Assembly (NCBI RefSeq): GCF_963169125.1
Contig: NC_084793.1
Location: 43,457,578-43,521,577 of the forward strand
DNA: 64,000 nucleotides
Direction: 5' to 3'
Source: Humulus lupulus
Lineage: Eukaryota > Streptophyta > Magnoliopsida > Rosales > Cannabaceae
The translations under genes were made by a program, and so were the position numbers. The notes below the pieces were generated by a model. It was not told the origin of the DNA and did no database searches. It saw only the letters and a program-made list of their open reading frames with translations. Of this stretch, positions 10,654 to 22,100 are shown piece by piece. Every line of letters starts with the position of its first letter. Position 1 is the stretch's first letter.

Positions 10654-12332
10654 ATATTAACTATCTTTCAATTTCTTTTCTATTCGGCCATCAACTTAAT
10701 GAGCAACATTTTATTGGGCTTAGCTGAATCTTGCCATAAGCCCAAAAGATTGAAATCTAAAGTTGGTCCAATATCCAAATATCTTTTTATTATATTATTA
10801 TTGTTAGTTTTTAAAATTTGCTGTATTTTATTGAGCTCAGAACTAAACATATATATATATAACTAGTTACACTAGCTTGTAGTTTGCGAGGTGCATTAAT
10901 TAGCACTGTTAAATGCCGTAAACATCCAAAACCCCAAAGATTATTCACTAATTATAATATAAAAATTAAAACATCTCACATACGTACTTTCTTGCAGTGG
11001 TGTACAGATCATAATTACTCAAAAGTGTCGTAATTAAAATTCGACGCATGTATTTCAAAAAAAAAAAAAAAAAAAAAATTCGACGCATGCATGCATGCAC
11101 ATTCAAATGTTTGGCTATTTTCGCTTTAATACACGGCAAGATGTAAATTTTAATTTTGCACAAAATAACTCAATGTAATATTTGTCTTAATATTTATAAT
11201 TGTGATATGATACAGTATGCAAATTAATTTTAAAAAATCAATAATTTATTTAACTTTTACGATAATATACAAAAATTAATATTTTTTTATTTTATATTGT
11301 AAAAAAAATAAATAAAAAAAGCAATATAGTTAATCATTAATTATTAATTAATAAATTAGTGACAATATAGTAAATAAAAAAATATTTATTGTTGTGCTAA
11401 ATTTGAACCGTGTTATATTTTATACCAAATTTAATATAATATTTAGTATCGGCCAAATTTGACACACTTTTTAGAAGAATGATATTTTACTAATGGTTTG
11501 TATGCTTCAAATGTTTTGCTATTTTTCCTTTATGTACACTAATTAAACTTTATGTCGCTAAGCTTATTATAATTGGTTTATTATTATCATTATAATTGTT
11601 GTTATTGTTATTATTATTAAGTCAATTCCCAAGTTCCAATTTCATTTCGCACATGATATGTCAAATTAATATAACGTCTAAAATAAAGTAAAAATAATAT
11701 ATATATATATATATATATGTACTCTACTCAAAAGGGTTTTCAGCCAATTATTTTTAGCTATCATCGTGGGTGGTCTGGATCGAACTTAGTATTGATCCTG
11801 ATTCGACACTATAAGTATGATTTTTCAACAAAAAATTATATGCTTTTGTCTGTAACTACCAAATAATTAATTTCATCGATAAATTTTATTCCCTGTCAAT
11901 TAATTATCTGAACAGATATGCATCAAGATCGTTTGACTGGTTACGCACGTATATATATTTATGTATGGTAGAAAACAAAAGCATGGTTTTACTTGCATGC
12001 ATGGAATATTTGAAGGATTAAAAGGTACGTAATTAATGATGCGAAAGGAATGAAAAGAAACTGAAATCTTTTCTGTTCAGTGATATGAAATAGGAAAAAA
12101 GGCAGATTAACGATCATTGGTTCTGTCTCAACCACCAGTGGAGAACAGATGAACTACATACATCAATATTGTACATACAGTCAACTCATATATATATAGT
12201 GAATTTTATTAAAATGCAATTAGAGCATGAATTTAGTTGACACAATAACTACTACACTCTATTGGCTTTTTACTTCGGGTAGCTATTTCATTATTGGTGT
12301 GGACCTTTGATGTGAAGAAAAAATAGACGATA
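10654..12332. other. Non-coding AT-rich spacer
   Basis: No supported gene. It contains a run of about 22 A residues near 11058-11080 flanked by two copies of AATTCGACGCATG, and a (TA)n microsatellite at about 11698-11718. Confidence 0.5.
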
Positions 12333-13019
12333 TCTATTCTATATAAAAAGTGTGTAGATAACAAAATTTTTTGGTTTTAACGGTTTTTTATTTTTTAATG
12401 TTAACTTTAATAGAATATTATTATATTTAACAGAATATTCTTATATTTAACGGTAGATTGTAAATACCAATTAAATTTAAATAAAATAAAATAAATCATT
12501 AAATTATGATATTTTTGAGATATTTTACAATGATAATTATTTAAAAATAATAAATAAAATAAATAATTAATTAAACAAATTAAAATACAATATTTTTTAG
12601 ATATTTTACCATGATAATTATTTAAAAATAATAAAATCATACGTTTTTTTTAACTTAAATAAAACTTAATTAAACTTAAATACACTTATTAGAATAATAT
12701 CATATTAAACATATAATATAATCTATTGTCAATTAGTAACATATTGCTTTAAAAAAAACTAGCAAAAAACTTAAATTTAAAATCAACGTATAACATTTAA
12801 TATTATATTAAACGTATAATATACAATCTCTTGTTGTCACTCTCAAATTTAAAAGCTAGAACAAACATAAAATTAAACAAAAATAAATAAATTATTTAAT
12901 TAAAAAAGGATATTTATTTAAAATTTATATGGCATTAATATAAATTTAATAAAAATAATTAATAAATTTTATAAATAAAACTAAACAAAAAATACACATC
13001 GCACATTGCTTGTATCTAA
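12333..13019 (+). mobile_element. Helitron-like non-autonomous element, copy 1
   Basis: It begins TCTATTCTATATAAAAAG preceded by A and ends TTGCTTGTATCTAA followed by T. That fits Helitron rules: 5' TC, 3' CTRR, insertion between A and T. The interior is AT-rich, with TAACGG motifs near the start and repeated GATATTTTACAATGATAATT blocks. No Rep/helicase is present. A second copy with the same order of blocks starts at 13165. The 3' hairpin is weak, so the class assignment is tentative. Confidence 0.5.
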
Positions 13020-13164
13020 TATACAATTACATTTGATGAGGTTACATTGCCTAATTTCATGAGCTTTACCCACGTGACCTTCCTTAAGATAAGATACGTT
13101 AAATAGATCATTAGACAATATCAGAGATATGATATTTGGTTATGAGATATCTAGAGATATGATA

Positions 13165-13896
13165 TCTCTCCTATATAATAAGTGTGTAGATAATGGAAAT
13201 TCTTGATTTTAACGGATTTTTATTTTTTTTAATGTTAACTTTAACATAATATTTTTATATTTAACGGTAGTTTGTAAATACTTAAATTTAAATAAAATAA
13301 AATAAAATAATTAAATAAATTAAAATAGAATATTTTTTAGATATTTTACAATGATAATTATTGAAAAATAATAAATAATTAAACAAATTAAAATAGGATA
13401 TTTTAAAGATATTTTATAATGATAATTATTTTAAAATAATAAATAATTAAATAAATTAAAATATGATATTTTTTGAGATATTTTACAATGATAATTATTT
13501 AAAAATAAAAAATTTTCACAACTTAAATAAAATTTAATTAAACTTAAACTCATTTATTAGAATAATATCATATTAAATATATAATATAATCTACTGTGAA
13601 CTAGCAACTTGCTTTTTTGTTTAACTAGCAATAAACTTAAATTTAAAATCAACGTATAATATTTAATATTACATTAAATATATAATATATAATATATAAT
13701 CTCTTGTTGTCACTCCCAAATTCAAAAACTATAACAAACATAAACTTAAACAAAAATAAATAAAATATTTAATTAAAATAGGATACTTATTTCAAAATTT
13801 ATATGATGACATTAATATAAATTTAATAAAAATAATTAATAAATTTTATAAATAAAACTAAATAAACGTACATATTATACGTTTGTTTGTATGTAG
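13165..13896 (+). mobile_element. Helitron-like non-autonomous element, copy 2
   Basis: It starts TCTCTCCTATATAATAAG preceded by A, aligning base for base in length with copy 1, and shares the block order through AATAAATTTTATAAATAAAA. The end reads TTTGTATGTAG followed by T where copy 1 has TGTATCTAA, so the terminal CTRR is mutated. A short inverted pair (AAACGTA / TATACGTTT) lies just inside the end. The copies are head to tail, 145 bp apart. Confidence 0.5.
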
Positions 13897-14753
13897 TATA
13901 TATATATATATATCGCCTTTCCTATTGGACTCTATATATAAAGCATTATTAGCTCCTAATATTAGTACTATTTATCGATAATAATAAACAAAGAAATTGA
14001 GAGATCAATTGAACTGACCTTTTATAGTAGATAGGCAGTCCTTATATATATAGTATATATTTGAAAATTAATGCTTGCGACATGATTTGTTTTTTCTGAC
14101 ATTATAACTTGACCGCATGATTGAGATTTATAATGCACACACACATATATACATATATATATATATATTGGCCATTGTTGCGTGGACCTATAACTACAAG
14201 TTTTGATGGGACGAAACACAAATGAGTTTTTGTTATAGTATGACTCGTTTGAGACCAATTACCAATCAATCAACCTATATCTAGGGCGTGTCTCTAATTT
14301 TTCTTTCTCATGCTTTGACTAAAATAAATAATGGATGCCTTTTTGTACTTATTGGTAACCAATGACAATGGACTAATCCTTATCGTGATTTCTTATATAT
14401 GTAAATTATTATATTAAAAATATATTAGGATGATATAAGAAATAATATATATATATATATAAATATACACTTTTTAAGTTCTTGATTGAGATCTTATATA
14501 ATCTCACCTTCATGAGCTTACTGCTTTTCATTATTATACGAGTCTTGACTTTTTGATATTGAAAAGAAACTCACGTACTTTGATTTTAAGGGCCTACAAT
14601 GTAATAAAAAAAATGTACCCAACTCAAAGAGGACGACGGTAATGAGAAGTATCAATTTTTTCTCCTTCTAATTTTGATGTTTCAATTTATTTTTACACTG
14701 AGTTTAATTGGTATAGAGAACAGAAATGAAGAGTTCTATATTCTTGTTTGGGC
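13897..14753. other. Non-coding spacer with TA microsatellites
   Basis: (TA)n runs occur near 13898-13912, 14153-14168 and 14444-14460. No gene is supported. Confidence 0.5.
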
Positions 14754-14756
14754 AAC

Positions 14757-15132
14757 CACTACAAGAAAAATAGTTTTTAGAGGCGGAAATATTACCGGCG
14801 GACTAACTCCGCCGGTAATGTGCAGTATATTAGCGGCGGAATACTGGGTCCGCCGCTAATAATTAGGAAATCAAAATAAAAAATTAAATTTTTTATTAGC
14901 GGCGGACTTTCGCATTATTAGAGGCGGATTATCAGCTGCTAATACAAATGCCCGGAGGCCGGTTTCAAATTTAATACTGGCGGGGATTTTACGAGCGGGA
15001 TAATGGATATAGCGGCGGGACCCGCCGGCGGGTTATGGTGATACCGGCGGGTCCCGCCGGTAATAGTATAATACCGGCGGACCCGCCGGTGATGTTATAT
15101 TACCGGCGGAGACTTGCCGGTAATACTATTAT
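14757..15132. repeat. 5' subterminal repeat region of CACTA 1
   Basis: About a dozen copies of ACCGGCGG / CCGCCGGTAAT and the variants AGCGGCGGA and AGAGGCGGA occur in both orientations. An imperfect 19-bp palindrome, ACCGGCGGGTCCCGCCGGT, sits at 15043-15061. These are the likely binding sites for the element's DNA-binding protein and stand out as GC- and CpG-rich against the AT-rich surroundings. Confidence 0.75.
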
Positions 15133-15900
15133 ATAATGTCTGTTAACATTTTTCCCCCCATTCGTCTCCCTCACCCGTTTTCTCTCCCTCCCGACTGCCA
15201 TTTTCATTATCAGTTTACCAGTTCGTTCTCTCTTTCACCATATTTATATATGTCTTTATTTTTTTTCACTTCGATGTCGTTTATATATATATATACTTTG
15301 TTTCAGGTGGCTTGTGACAACTTTGCTGTTTATGGTGGCTTGTTGATTTTTACATAAACTTCGCTGTTTTATCTTATCGGTATGTTCTATACATATATAT
15401 ATATATTTGCTTAATTTTGGGAAAGTATGTCTGAAATTGATTGTGTGTATGTATTTTTATTTCAGACTTGGATCGTTTACAGTGTTGGGGTTTGAAGGTT
15501 CTTTGGGGTTTTTGGCAAGTATGATTCCTTATCTTTGTTTACTCTGTTTGTTTGGATAAATAACTTTTTGTCTGTTTGTCTATTTACTATTTTTGTTTAC
15601 TCTGTTTGTTTGTTTACTGTTTTTTATAAAATAAATTATTTTATAGTATTTGACTGGCTATTTTTATTAAAAAAAAAGCATTAGGTGCTTTGCCGCTGTT
15701 TATTTTGCTAAGCTTGATAATGACATGTATATATTAATGGTTAATTATTAATGGGTGCTTTGCCGATGTTTTAGTCTTTTAGATCTGCATATATAAGCTT
15801 GATAATATTTTCATACACTCAACACTCAACCATTTGAGATAGCCTAACTTGTAGAATAAAACTTTTTTTTAATAATGTACAAATAATTTAAAATTTTGTA
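15133..15900 (+). promoter_or_regulatory. Probable 5' leader exons of the CACTA 1 gene
   Basis: Just inside the subterminal repeats is a pyrimidine-rich, transcript-like stretch (CCCTCACCCGTTTTCTCTCC near 15168). Possible splice acceptors follow, TTTGTTTCAG near 15305 and TTTATTTCAG near 15465, with a possible donor near 15516. The layout resembles non-coding 5' exons leading to the coding exon at 17835. No TATA box was fixed; splicing is inferred. Confidence 0.35.
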
Positions 15901-16079
15901 GGAAATAACTCAAAATTGATATCAACAAAAAATAAAACTAAAATTCTCAAAGTTAACAATACAATTTTGAAAAAGGTGGTATATAAATTTTTCTTTAAAT
16001 AATAAATTATCCAATCAATATCATATTAATGTAACTATTATTGATTTTTGTAAACACTAGTTCACTATCTATAAACCAA

Positions 16080-17610
16080 ATCCATGATCATTATCAAATA
16101 TTATTACCTAATATTAACTAATATTAAATTATTTGAATATAGAAATTGAAAATTTTATTTAATAAAAGTTTTTACAATTAATAATTATTAATTAAAATTA
16201 CTACATATCTTATAATAATTTATTTTTTATTAAATAAAATTATCTAACTGAATAATTTAATTTAATACAAATGTTAAAAATTAATAATGATTAATTAAAT
16301 AGTTAATATTATTAATTATTTAATTTAATAGTTAATGTTATCTAATTAATAATATTAACTATTATTAAATTATTTTAATATAGAAATTGAAAATTTTATA
16401 GTAATAATTTTTTTTACAATTAATAATGATTAATTAAAAATTACTACATATCTTATAATAATTTTTTTAATTTTTTAATTAATTAAATAATAAAAGTTTG
16501 GTTCAACATTATTTAATTAAATATTTTAATTTAATAAGTCTTTAAAATTAATAATGATTAATTAAATAAATATTAAATTATTATAAGAAATTATTTTAAT
16601 TTATTTATTAAATATTATTATCTAATATTAACTAATATTAAATTATTTGAATATAGAAATTGGAAATTTTATTTAATAAAAGTTTTTACAATTAATAATG
16701 ATTAATTTAAAATTACTACATATCTTATAATATTTTTTTTAATTTTTTAATTAATTAAATAATAAAAGTTTGGTTCAACATTATTTAATTAAATATTTTA
16801 ATTTAATTTTTTATTAAATAAAATTATCTAATTGAATAATTTAATTTAATTTAATACAAATCTTAAAAATGAATAATGATTAATTAAATAGTTAATATTA
16901 TTAATTATTTAATTTAATAGTTAATGTTATATAATTAATAATATTAACTATTATTAAATTATTTTAATATAGAAATTAAAAATTTTATTTAATAAAAGTT
17001 TTTACAATTAATAATGATTAATTAAAAATTACTACATATCTTTTAATAATTAATTTTTTATTAAATAACATTATCTAATTGAATAATTTAATTTAATTTA
17101 ATACAAATCTTAAAAATTAATAATGATTAATTAAATAGTTAATATTATTAATTATTTAATTTAATAGTTAATGTTATATAATTAATAATATTAACTATTA
17201 TTACATTATTTTAATATAGAAATTAAAAATTTTATTTAATAAAAGTTTTTACAATTAATAATGATTAATTAAAAATTACTACATATCTTATAATAATATA
17301 TTTTTTCATATCTTATAATAATTTATTTTTTCTGTCCCGGTATGCTTGTGATTGATGGTTGTTGACTACAACTATCGATTATAGGGATATCGGCACAGAA
17401 ATGATAAGTTTAAAGTATTAACAATAAAATAATGAATGAATTGTTTTTTTTAATTTGAATAACATTTTCTAATAAAACATCATAAAATAACATATGATAT
17501 TAAAATATTAACTATTATTAAATTATTTTAATATAGAAATTAAAAAATTTATTTAATAAAAGTTTTTACAATTAATAATGATTAATTAAAATTACTACAT
17601 ATCTTATAAT
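16080..17610. repeat. AT-rich degenerate tandem repeat inside CACTA 1
   Basis: The block AGAAATTGAAAATTTTATTT followed by TTTTTACAATTAATAATGAT recurs at about 16141, 16382, 16654, 16971, 17218 and 17534, a spacing of 241 to 317 bp. The last two repeats carry an extra GC-richer segment, TCTGTCCCGGTATGCTTGTG, near 17331 and 17624, each ending ATATCGGCACAGAAATGA. No coding capacity. Confidence 0.75.
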
Positions 17611-17834
17611 AATTTATTTTTTCTGTCCCGGTATGCTTGTGATTGATGGTTGTTTACTACAACCATCAGCTACAAGAATATCGGCACAGAAATGAATAAC
17701 ATAATCTAATAAAACATCATAAAATAACATAAAATATTATAATATTGCATAAGATTTAAAAAATGATAACAAATTTTTTTGTTATCCATTCCTATTCACA
17801 TTACTAAAACTCACAAACTCTTGTAACACTCTAG

Positions 17835-18614
17835 ATGGCGATTGACAAGACTTGGACAACATTGAGAAATCGTGCTTGTCAAGAATATTGGAATGGTCTA
17901 CAATCTTTTTTGAGGATGACCTCGGAATATAAGGATTTTGATGGAATAATTAGGTGTCCGTGTGTCAGATGCATAAATAATAGGCTTGAAATTTTACCTG
18001 TTGTCGAAGCACATGTATTCGATAGGGGGTTTTATCAAGGTTATGAGAGGTGGATGTTGAAATCTCAACAAGGTCCATCTGGTAATCCTCAGCATACCAG
18101 TACAGAAACTGAGTCGCGGTTTGAAAGCCTTCTTCAACGATATTTACCATCACAACCTGAAGGTGGTATATCTTCTCAAAGTCCACCTCCTTGGTCGATG
18201 CCACAACAACAACAACATGTGTATCCACCTCAACAGAATTATCCAAACACGTATGGACGTTCCTCCCAGTCCCCTCCTTTTTATTACCCCGACGTCCCTG
18301 CAGGATCTCAGACGTCACATCCTAGGCGTCGTGACTTCGGGGATTCATCGCAGCAGCAGCATCCACAGCAAATGTATGGTCAATTTGTGAGTTCGTCGCA
18401 GCAGCAGAGGTATGGTCAGTTTGAGAGTTTTTTGCATCAGTCTCCCTCGCCGCGACCACATGCTCGACAATTTAGATCATCTTCGCAGCATCACTCTACA
18501 CATGCACCACAGTTTGCTTCACCACCGTTGCCGCACCCTAATACTAGTGATCAAGGTATTGATCTTAATGAATATTTTACACCAAGTTGGCCCGATCAAA
18601 ACAATAATAATTAG
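17835..18614 (+). CDS. CACTA-borne transposase-associated zinc-domain protein with Gln/Pro-rich tail
   Basis: An intact 259-codon frame starts at ATG 17835 (MAIDKTWT) and ends at a TAG. Residues about 5-75 match the N-terminal transposase-associated domain of plant En/Spm transposases (Pfam Transpos_assoc), with the metal-binding pattern CPCVRC..H and the closing GFYQGYERWM. The same domain begins the large transposase of CACTA 2 (CPCCRC..HGF..YTRW). Here it is not followed by the TNP2 core; residues 80-240 are low complexity, rich in Gln, Pro, Ser and His (PQQQQHVYPPQQN), and the protein ends GIDLNEYFTPSWPDQ. The likely role is binding the element's own GC-rich ends. It could be a TNPA-like partner, a repressor, or the first part of a once longer transposase; the clean stop and absence of any TNP2 remnant downstream favour a stand-alone protein. 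Confidence 0.75.
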   Translation: MAIDKTWTTLRNRACQEYWNGLQSFLRMTSEYKDFDGIIRCPCVRCINNRLEILPVVEAHVFDRGFYQGYERWMLKSQQGPSGNPQHTSTETESRFESLLQRYLPSQPEGGISSQSPPPWSMPQQQQHVYPPQQNYPNTYGRSSQSPPFYYPDVPAGSQTSHPRRRDFGDSSQQQHPQQMYGQFVSSSQQQRYGQFESFLHQSPSPRPHARQFRSSSQHHSTHAPQFASPPLPHPNTSDQGIDLNEYFTPSWPDQNNNN

Positions 18615-18879
18615 ATTATGCTTTTTAATTATATTAAGACAATTGAAATTTTATTATGTTTATTTTATAATTAGTTCATATGAAATTAAAATGAGACAAT
18701 TTGTATTTTATTAAGTTAATTTTATGATTAATTACAATGTTATTTTTGTTTGATGAATATTAATTGTGTTATTAATTATAATTTATGTTAAATATTATTA
18801 TTTTTAAATAAGTATTATATGTATATTTATTAAGAAATAAAATAAATTAATTATTATATTTTAATATTAGTATTTTAAT

Positions 18880-19103
18880 ACCGGCAGATTAATAGAGGCG
18901 GAACCCGCCGGTAATAAACGAGTCAAACGGGTCACAGCGTTGCACATCACCAGCGGAGTCCCGCCTCTATTAATCCGCCGGTAATAATATAATACCGGCA
19001 AGGTTTTACCAACAGACTTCCGCCGGTAATAGAAAATACCGGCGGATGCACCATGTATTACCGGCGGGATCCTCCGCCGGTAATAGTAATATTTGTTGTT
19101 GTG
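18880..19103. repeat. 3' subterminal repeat region of CACTA 1
   Basis: The ACCGGCGG / CCGCCGGTAATA repeats return in both orientations from about 18880 to 19085, mirroring the left end, then the degraded terminus follows. Confidence 0.75.
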
Positions 19104-19106
19104 AAC

Positions 19107-20061
19107 AAGAAGGAAAGACAACTTTCTTATATGAAAAGTACTATATTATTTTGATATTTTTAATTTTAATAAACATCAATGAGGTTATTAGTTTGGTTAT
19201 TCATTATAATATTTTTCTCGTCTCCATTTTCTCTCTACTTTTAGGAGGAGAAGTTTTTGTGGGTTTTAAGTCTATTTTTCTCCAATTTTCCCTTTATCTT
19301 TTTCTCTCATATCAAACACATATTTTAACTTTCCCTACACTTTATTTCTCTCTTACGTTCTATATACCCTCTCGCTTTTCTACTCTAACAAATATAAGCT
19401 TAACCTTCTTGCAAAAAAAAATAAAAATTATTCACATCATTAAACCTTCTAATACAATCATGGATTTTATTTCTTAAAATTACAATGATGAAGGTGTACT
19501 AAATTTATATTTTGTCACAATTGCTTTTGTTATTAAAATTTTTAGTTGGATATATTAGTGATGATGTAATTATGATAGTATTTTTTATTTATACATTTTT
19601 TACTTTTCATTATAAATTATATTGCCACTGAAAGTAAGATTTTTTTTATTACGAGAAGTACTTTTAATCAATCATTTATGTTTTGTTTGGAATTCAATTT
19701 TACCATGGAATTTTTTTGTGAGAGAAAGTTTCAAAGAAGATAAAGAAAAATATTTTCCTAAATTTTATAATAGACATTTAAAAAAAATATTTTCCCTTTT
19801 TTATTATATATTTTCTAAATTTTTATAAGATTACATATTAAATTTGATAATTTAAAAAATATATATATAATTAAAGAAAGAAAAAAATTCATTTTTCCCT
19901 TCTAAAATTCATATTCCAAACGGAGGATAGTTGGTGAGATTTCACATCGATCTAAACTCTTTTTGGAGTATGGATTTTAGTAGGAAACGGAAAGAAAAAT
20001 AAAATTGAGGGAAATTATTTTCTTGTATTTGAAGTTTTAGAAAATATAGGGGAAAAATTTA
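19107..20061. other. Non-coding AT-rich spacer
   Basis: No supported gene. Open stretches at 19046-19477 and 19622-19828 are Phe/Leu/Lys-rich translations of AT-rich DNA. The sequence around 19905-20000 (TTCCAAACGGAGG, TTTTGGAGTATGG) may belong to an older Harbinger-type end. Confidence 0.45.
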
Positions 20062-20589
20062 TTAAGGCCTTGTTTGGAGTTAGAATTTTGGTAGGAAAAA
20101 AAAAAACTAAGGAAATAGTGAGGAAAGAAAAGGTGTGGAAAAGGAAAAAAAATATTTCCTTATGTTTGGTAAGGAAAGAAAAATAGTATGGTTTTTCTCT
20201 TGTTTGGTTTTTTTGATAAAAGTAAAGGGAAATAAAATAAATTTTTTTTTAAAAAGTAAAAAATGAAATATTTTGAAATTACAGATTTTTCTATTTGATT
20301 TTTTTTTCTGAAGCAACTTATTTAACAATTAGTAATTACTTTTTCCACTTAAAAAAATCTTAAATAAAATTTTAAAAAAATAAAAAAGAGATCTCTTATT
20401 CAACTTTCAATTTAATATTAAATTTTTAAAAAACTAACCAACTTGTTAATATGTCATTAAATAAAATCAAAAGATAATACATTTAATATATATCAATAAT
20501 ATTTGATATATAAAAACTAACTAAAGTATTAAAAAAGAAAAAAAACTAAACATCAAATAGTTCGCTACCGAACTCTACCATCAATCAAA

Positions 20590-21499
20590 GACGACGTTGA
20601 TCTTCTGGAAGAGCAAGAAATTAATGCCCATGCAGACTTCTCATTTTTTGTGAGAGCGGAGTAAACTTTCATATGAGACAACTCACTCATATTACCAATT
20701 TTCAAGATTTCTTCATATAATTGTTTTTCGGCTTCAAGGTTTGAAATGCCTCAACTCAAAGCTGCAGCTAGTGCATACATACCAGATCTAACATTTTTTA
20801 ACTCCTCAGCCACAATGTCACTTAGTGTTGTTTTCTTTTTTTTTTTACCACTTTTTTTTTTTTTTTATGAAGGAGTAGACTCTTGTGCAGATGATTCTTC
20901 TCCAAGTCCATATCCTTGTTCAGAATTATTATTGCTGACTCCATATTCACTCGATTCGAATGGAGACGTGTCATCATCCAAATGTGGCTCTTCTCTACTC
21001 TAATGATGCAACCTTTCCCTTGGATGTGCAGCAAGATCTCCTGTAGCGTGATCTTCCCACAAGTTCACCAAGCTTTTCATAATTCCTAATGGCTTTGTAC
21101 TGAAATTGAGAAGCTTTTGAGTATACCTATTTTGACCAAGAAAAATAAATATAAGAACACATTATATTATTATATGAAATTTATCAATAAAATATTATTT
21201 AATAATTTTACCTTAATATAAGTTTCTCAAACACTGACAACTGCTTCAATCATTTGTGTAGAATAGTTAAAACCAAATCCACTGGTGTTCACTAATTCTT
21301 TGGCTACAACAGAATTCTTCTTCAAAGTCTTCATTCTATTCTTGACATGATCAGAATGATAGAATTGCTCAAACCGTTCGCTAACCAGATGAGCAACAGT
21401 TGCTAAAGTCATTTTTGTAAAAGCTCCTCCTATATTTTGGCCTTTGTGCATTTGCTCAGTTAATGAATCGACCAAAAAATCATTCGTATCATCAGTCAT
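20590..21499 (-). pseudogene. Myb/SANT-like DNA-binding protein gene, broken (PIF/Harbinger ORF1 type)
   Basis: The first exon (21499-21227) encodes a Myb/SANT-like domain (Pfam Myb_DNA-bind_3 type): FLVDSLTEQMHKGQNIGGAF, then HVKNRMKTLKK and the hallmark SGFGFNYSTQM, where functional relatives usually have SGFGW. A probable intron (donor near 21212, acceptor near 21128) leads to a second exon in which LWEDHATGDLAAHPRERL, EEPHLDDDTSPFES and LSDIVAEELKNV are readable, but in different frames with stops between, so at least two frameshifts are present. Such proteins bind transposon ends together with the Harbinger transposase; many are also domesticated in plants. Context suggests the transposon version. 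The 3' limit is approximate. Confidence 0.6.
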
Positions 21500-21792
21500 G
21501 TAAGGTTTTTGTTTTTAGTGCCAATTGACAAGTTGATTTGTGTCTCTTCAATATTTTACACCTACATAGGAAACATTTTACAACAAGACATTTAACATAT
21601 AACTTCCAATATTATTTTGAAAACAAGCTAGCAAGCAACATTGTACACAACAATCACACTAATCAAATCACATAATCTAACCTTGCAATCATAGGTGCCT
21701 AGATAAAACGCGCCTTAAGATAAAACTTATCATTAAAAAGTGAAAAAATAAGCAAGAGCAAAATCTTAACATAACAGTTCTGTAGACTGTGA

Positions 21793-22026
21793 TTATGATG
21801 TCTCAAATATTTCAAATCTTTCCATTGCTCCCATAGCTCTTCGTTTCAATGGTGGTTGTGATGGTGGAGGTGGCCTCATTTTCTTTGGTGGAACCGATTG
21901 AATGTGTCTTGAATGGGTTGGCAGAGCTGACAAAGGAGGTGGACGTAGATGTGGCCGCAGAGGTGGAGGAGGTGGTGGTCGTGGTAGTGCAGGAGGTGGT
22001 AGTGGTGGTGGAGGTGGTGGTCTCAT
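21793..22026 (-). CDS. Small proline-rich ORF, unrecognised
   Basis: From the ATG at 22024-22026 the minus strand encodes 77 residues, beginning MRPPPPPPLPPPALPRPPPP and ending MGAMERFEIFETS. It has no transmembrane segment or known domain. It lies inside the candidate Harbinger-like element, upstream of the Myb/SANT remnant on the same strand, and is preceded by purine-rich leader-like DNA. It may be an exon of a longer spliced gene or a microsatellite-like CCX expansion without function. The alternative frames are equally repetitive, so coding status is uncertain. Confidence 0.3.
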   Translation of the reverse strand: MRPPPPPPLPPPALPRPPPPPPLRPHLRPPPLSALPTHSRHIQSVPPKKMRPPPPSQPPLKRRAMGAMERFEIFETS

Positions 22027-22100
22027 GGTGGATCTCAGAGATTGAAACAATCGAAGAAAGAGGAGGAGATTTCAATAGTTTTCTCAGTTTTTTCACCTAA

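Larger units (their letters stand above)
14757..19103 (+). mobile_element. CACTA transposon 1, non-autonomous, 4.35 kb
   Basis: The left end CACTACAAGAAAAATAG at 14757 is the plant CACTA terminus. The right end ATTTGTTGTTGTG at 19091-19103 is a degraded inverse of it. Both are flanked by AAC (14754-14756 and 19104-19106), the 3-bp duplication expected for CACTA elements. GC-rich subterminal repeats built on ACCGGCGG lie inside both ends. The element holds transcript-like exons near the left end, an AT-rich tandem repeat and one intact gene (17835-18614), but no TNP2/DDE transposase core, so it would need help from another element to move. Confidence 0.85.

Noticed and set aside
10630..10866. 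78-codon plus-strand frame
   Set aside because: It overlaps a MITE end and AT-rich DNA, with no recognisable motif.
18560..18605. EAR repressor motif at the end of the CACTA 1 protein
   Set aside because: DLNEYF resembles but does not match DLNxxP or LxLxL; noted only as a curiosity.
17965..18714. Overlapping frames on both strands across the CACTA 1 gene
   Set aside because: They are shadows of the 259-codon frame, caused by CAA/CAG/CCA-rich low complexity; only the plus-strand frame from 17835 carries the zinc domain.
21812..22100. Thr/Ser-rich and Val/Glu-rich frames over the proline-rich ORF
   Set aside because: The CCX/GGX repeat keeps all frames open; they show no domain.
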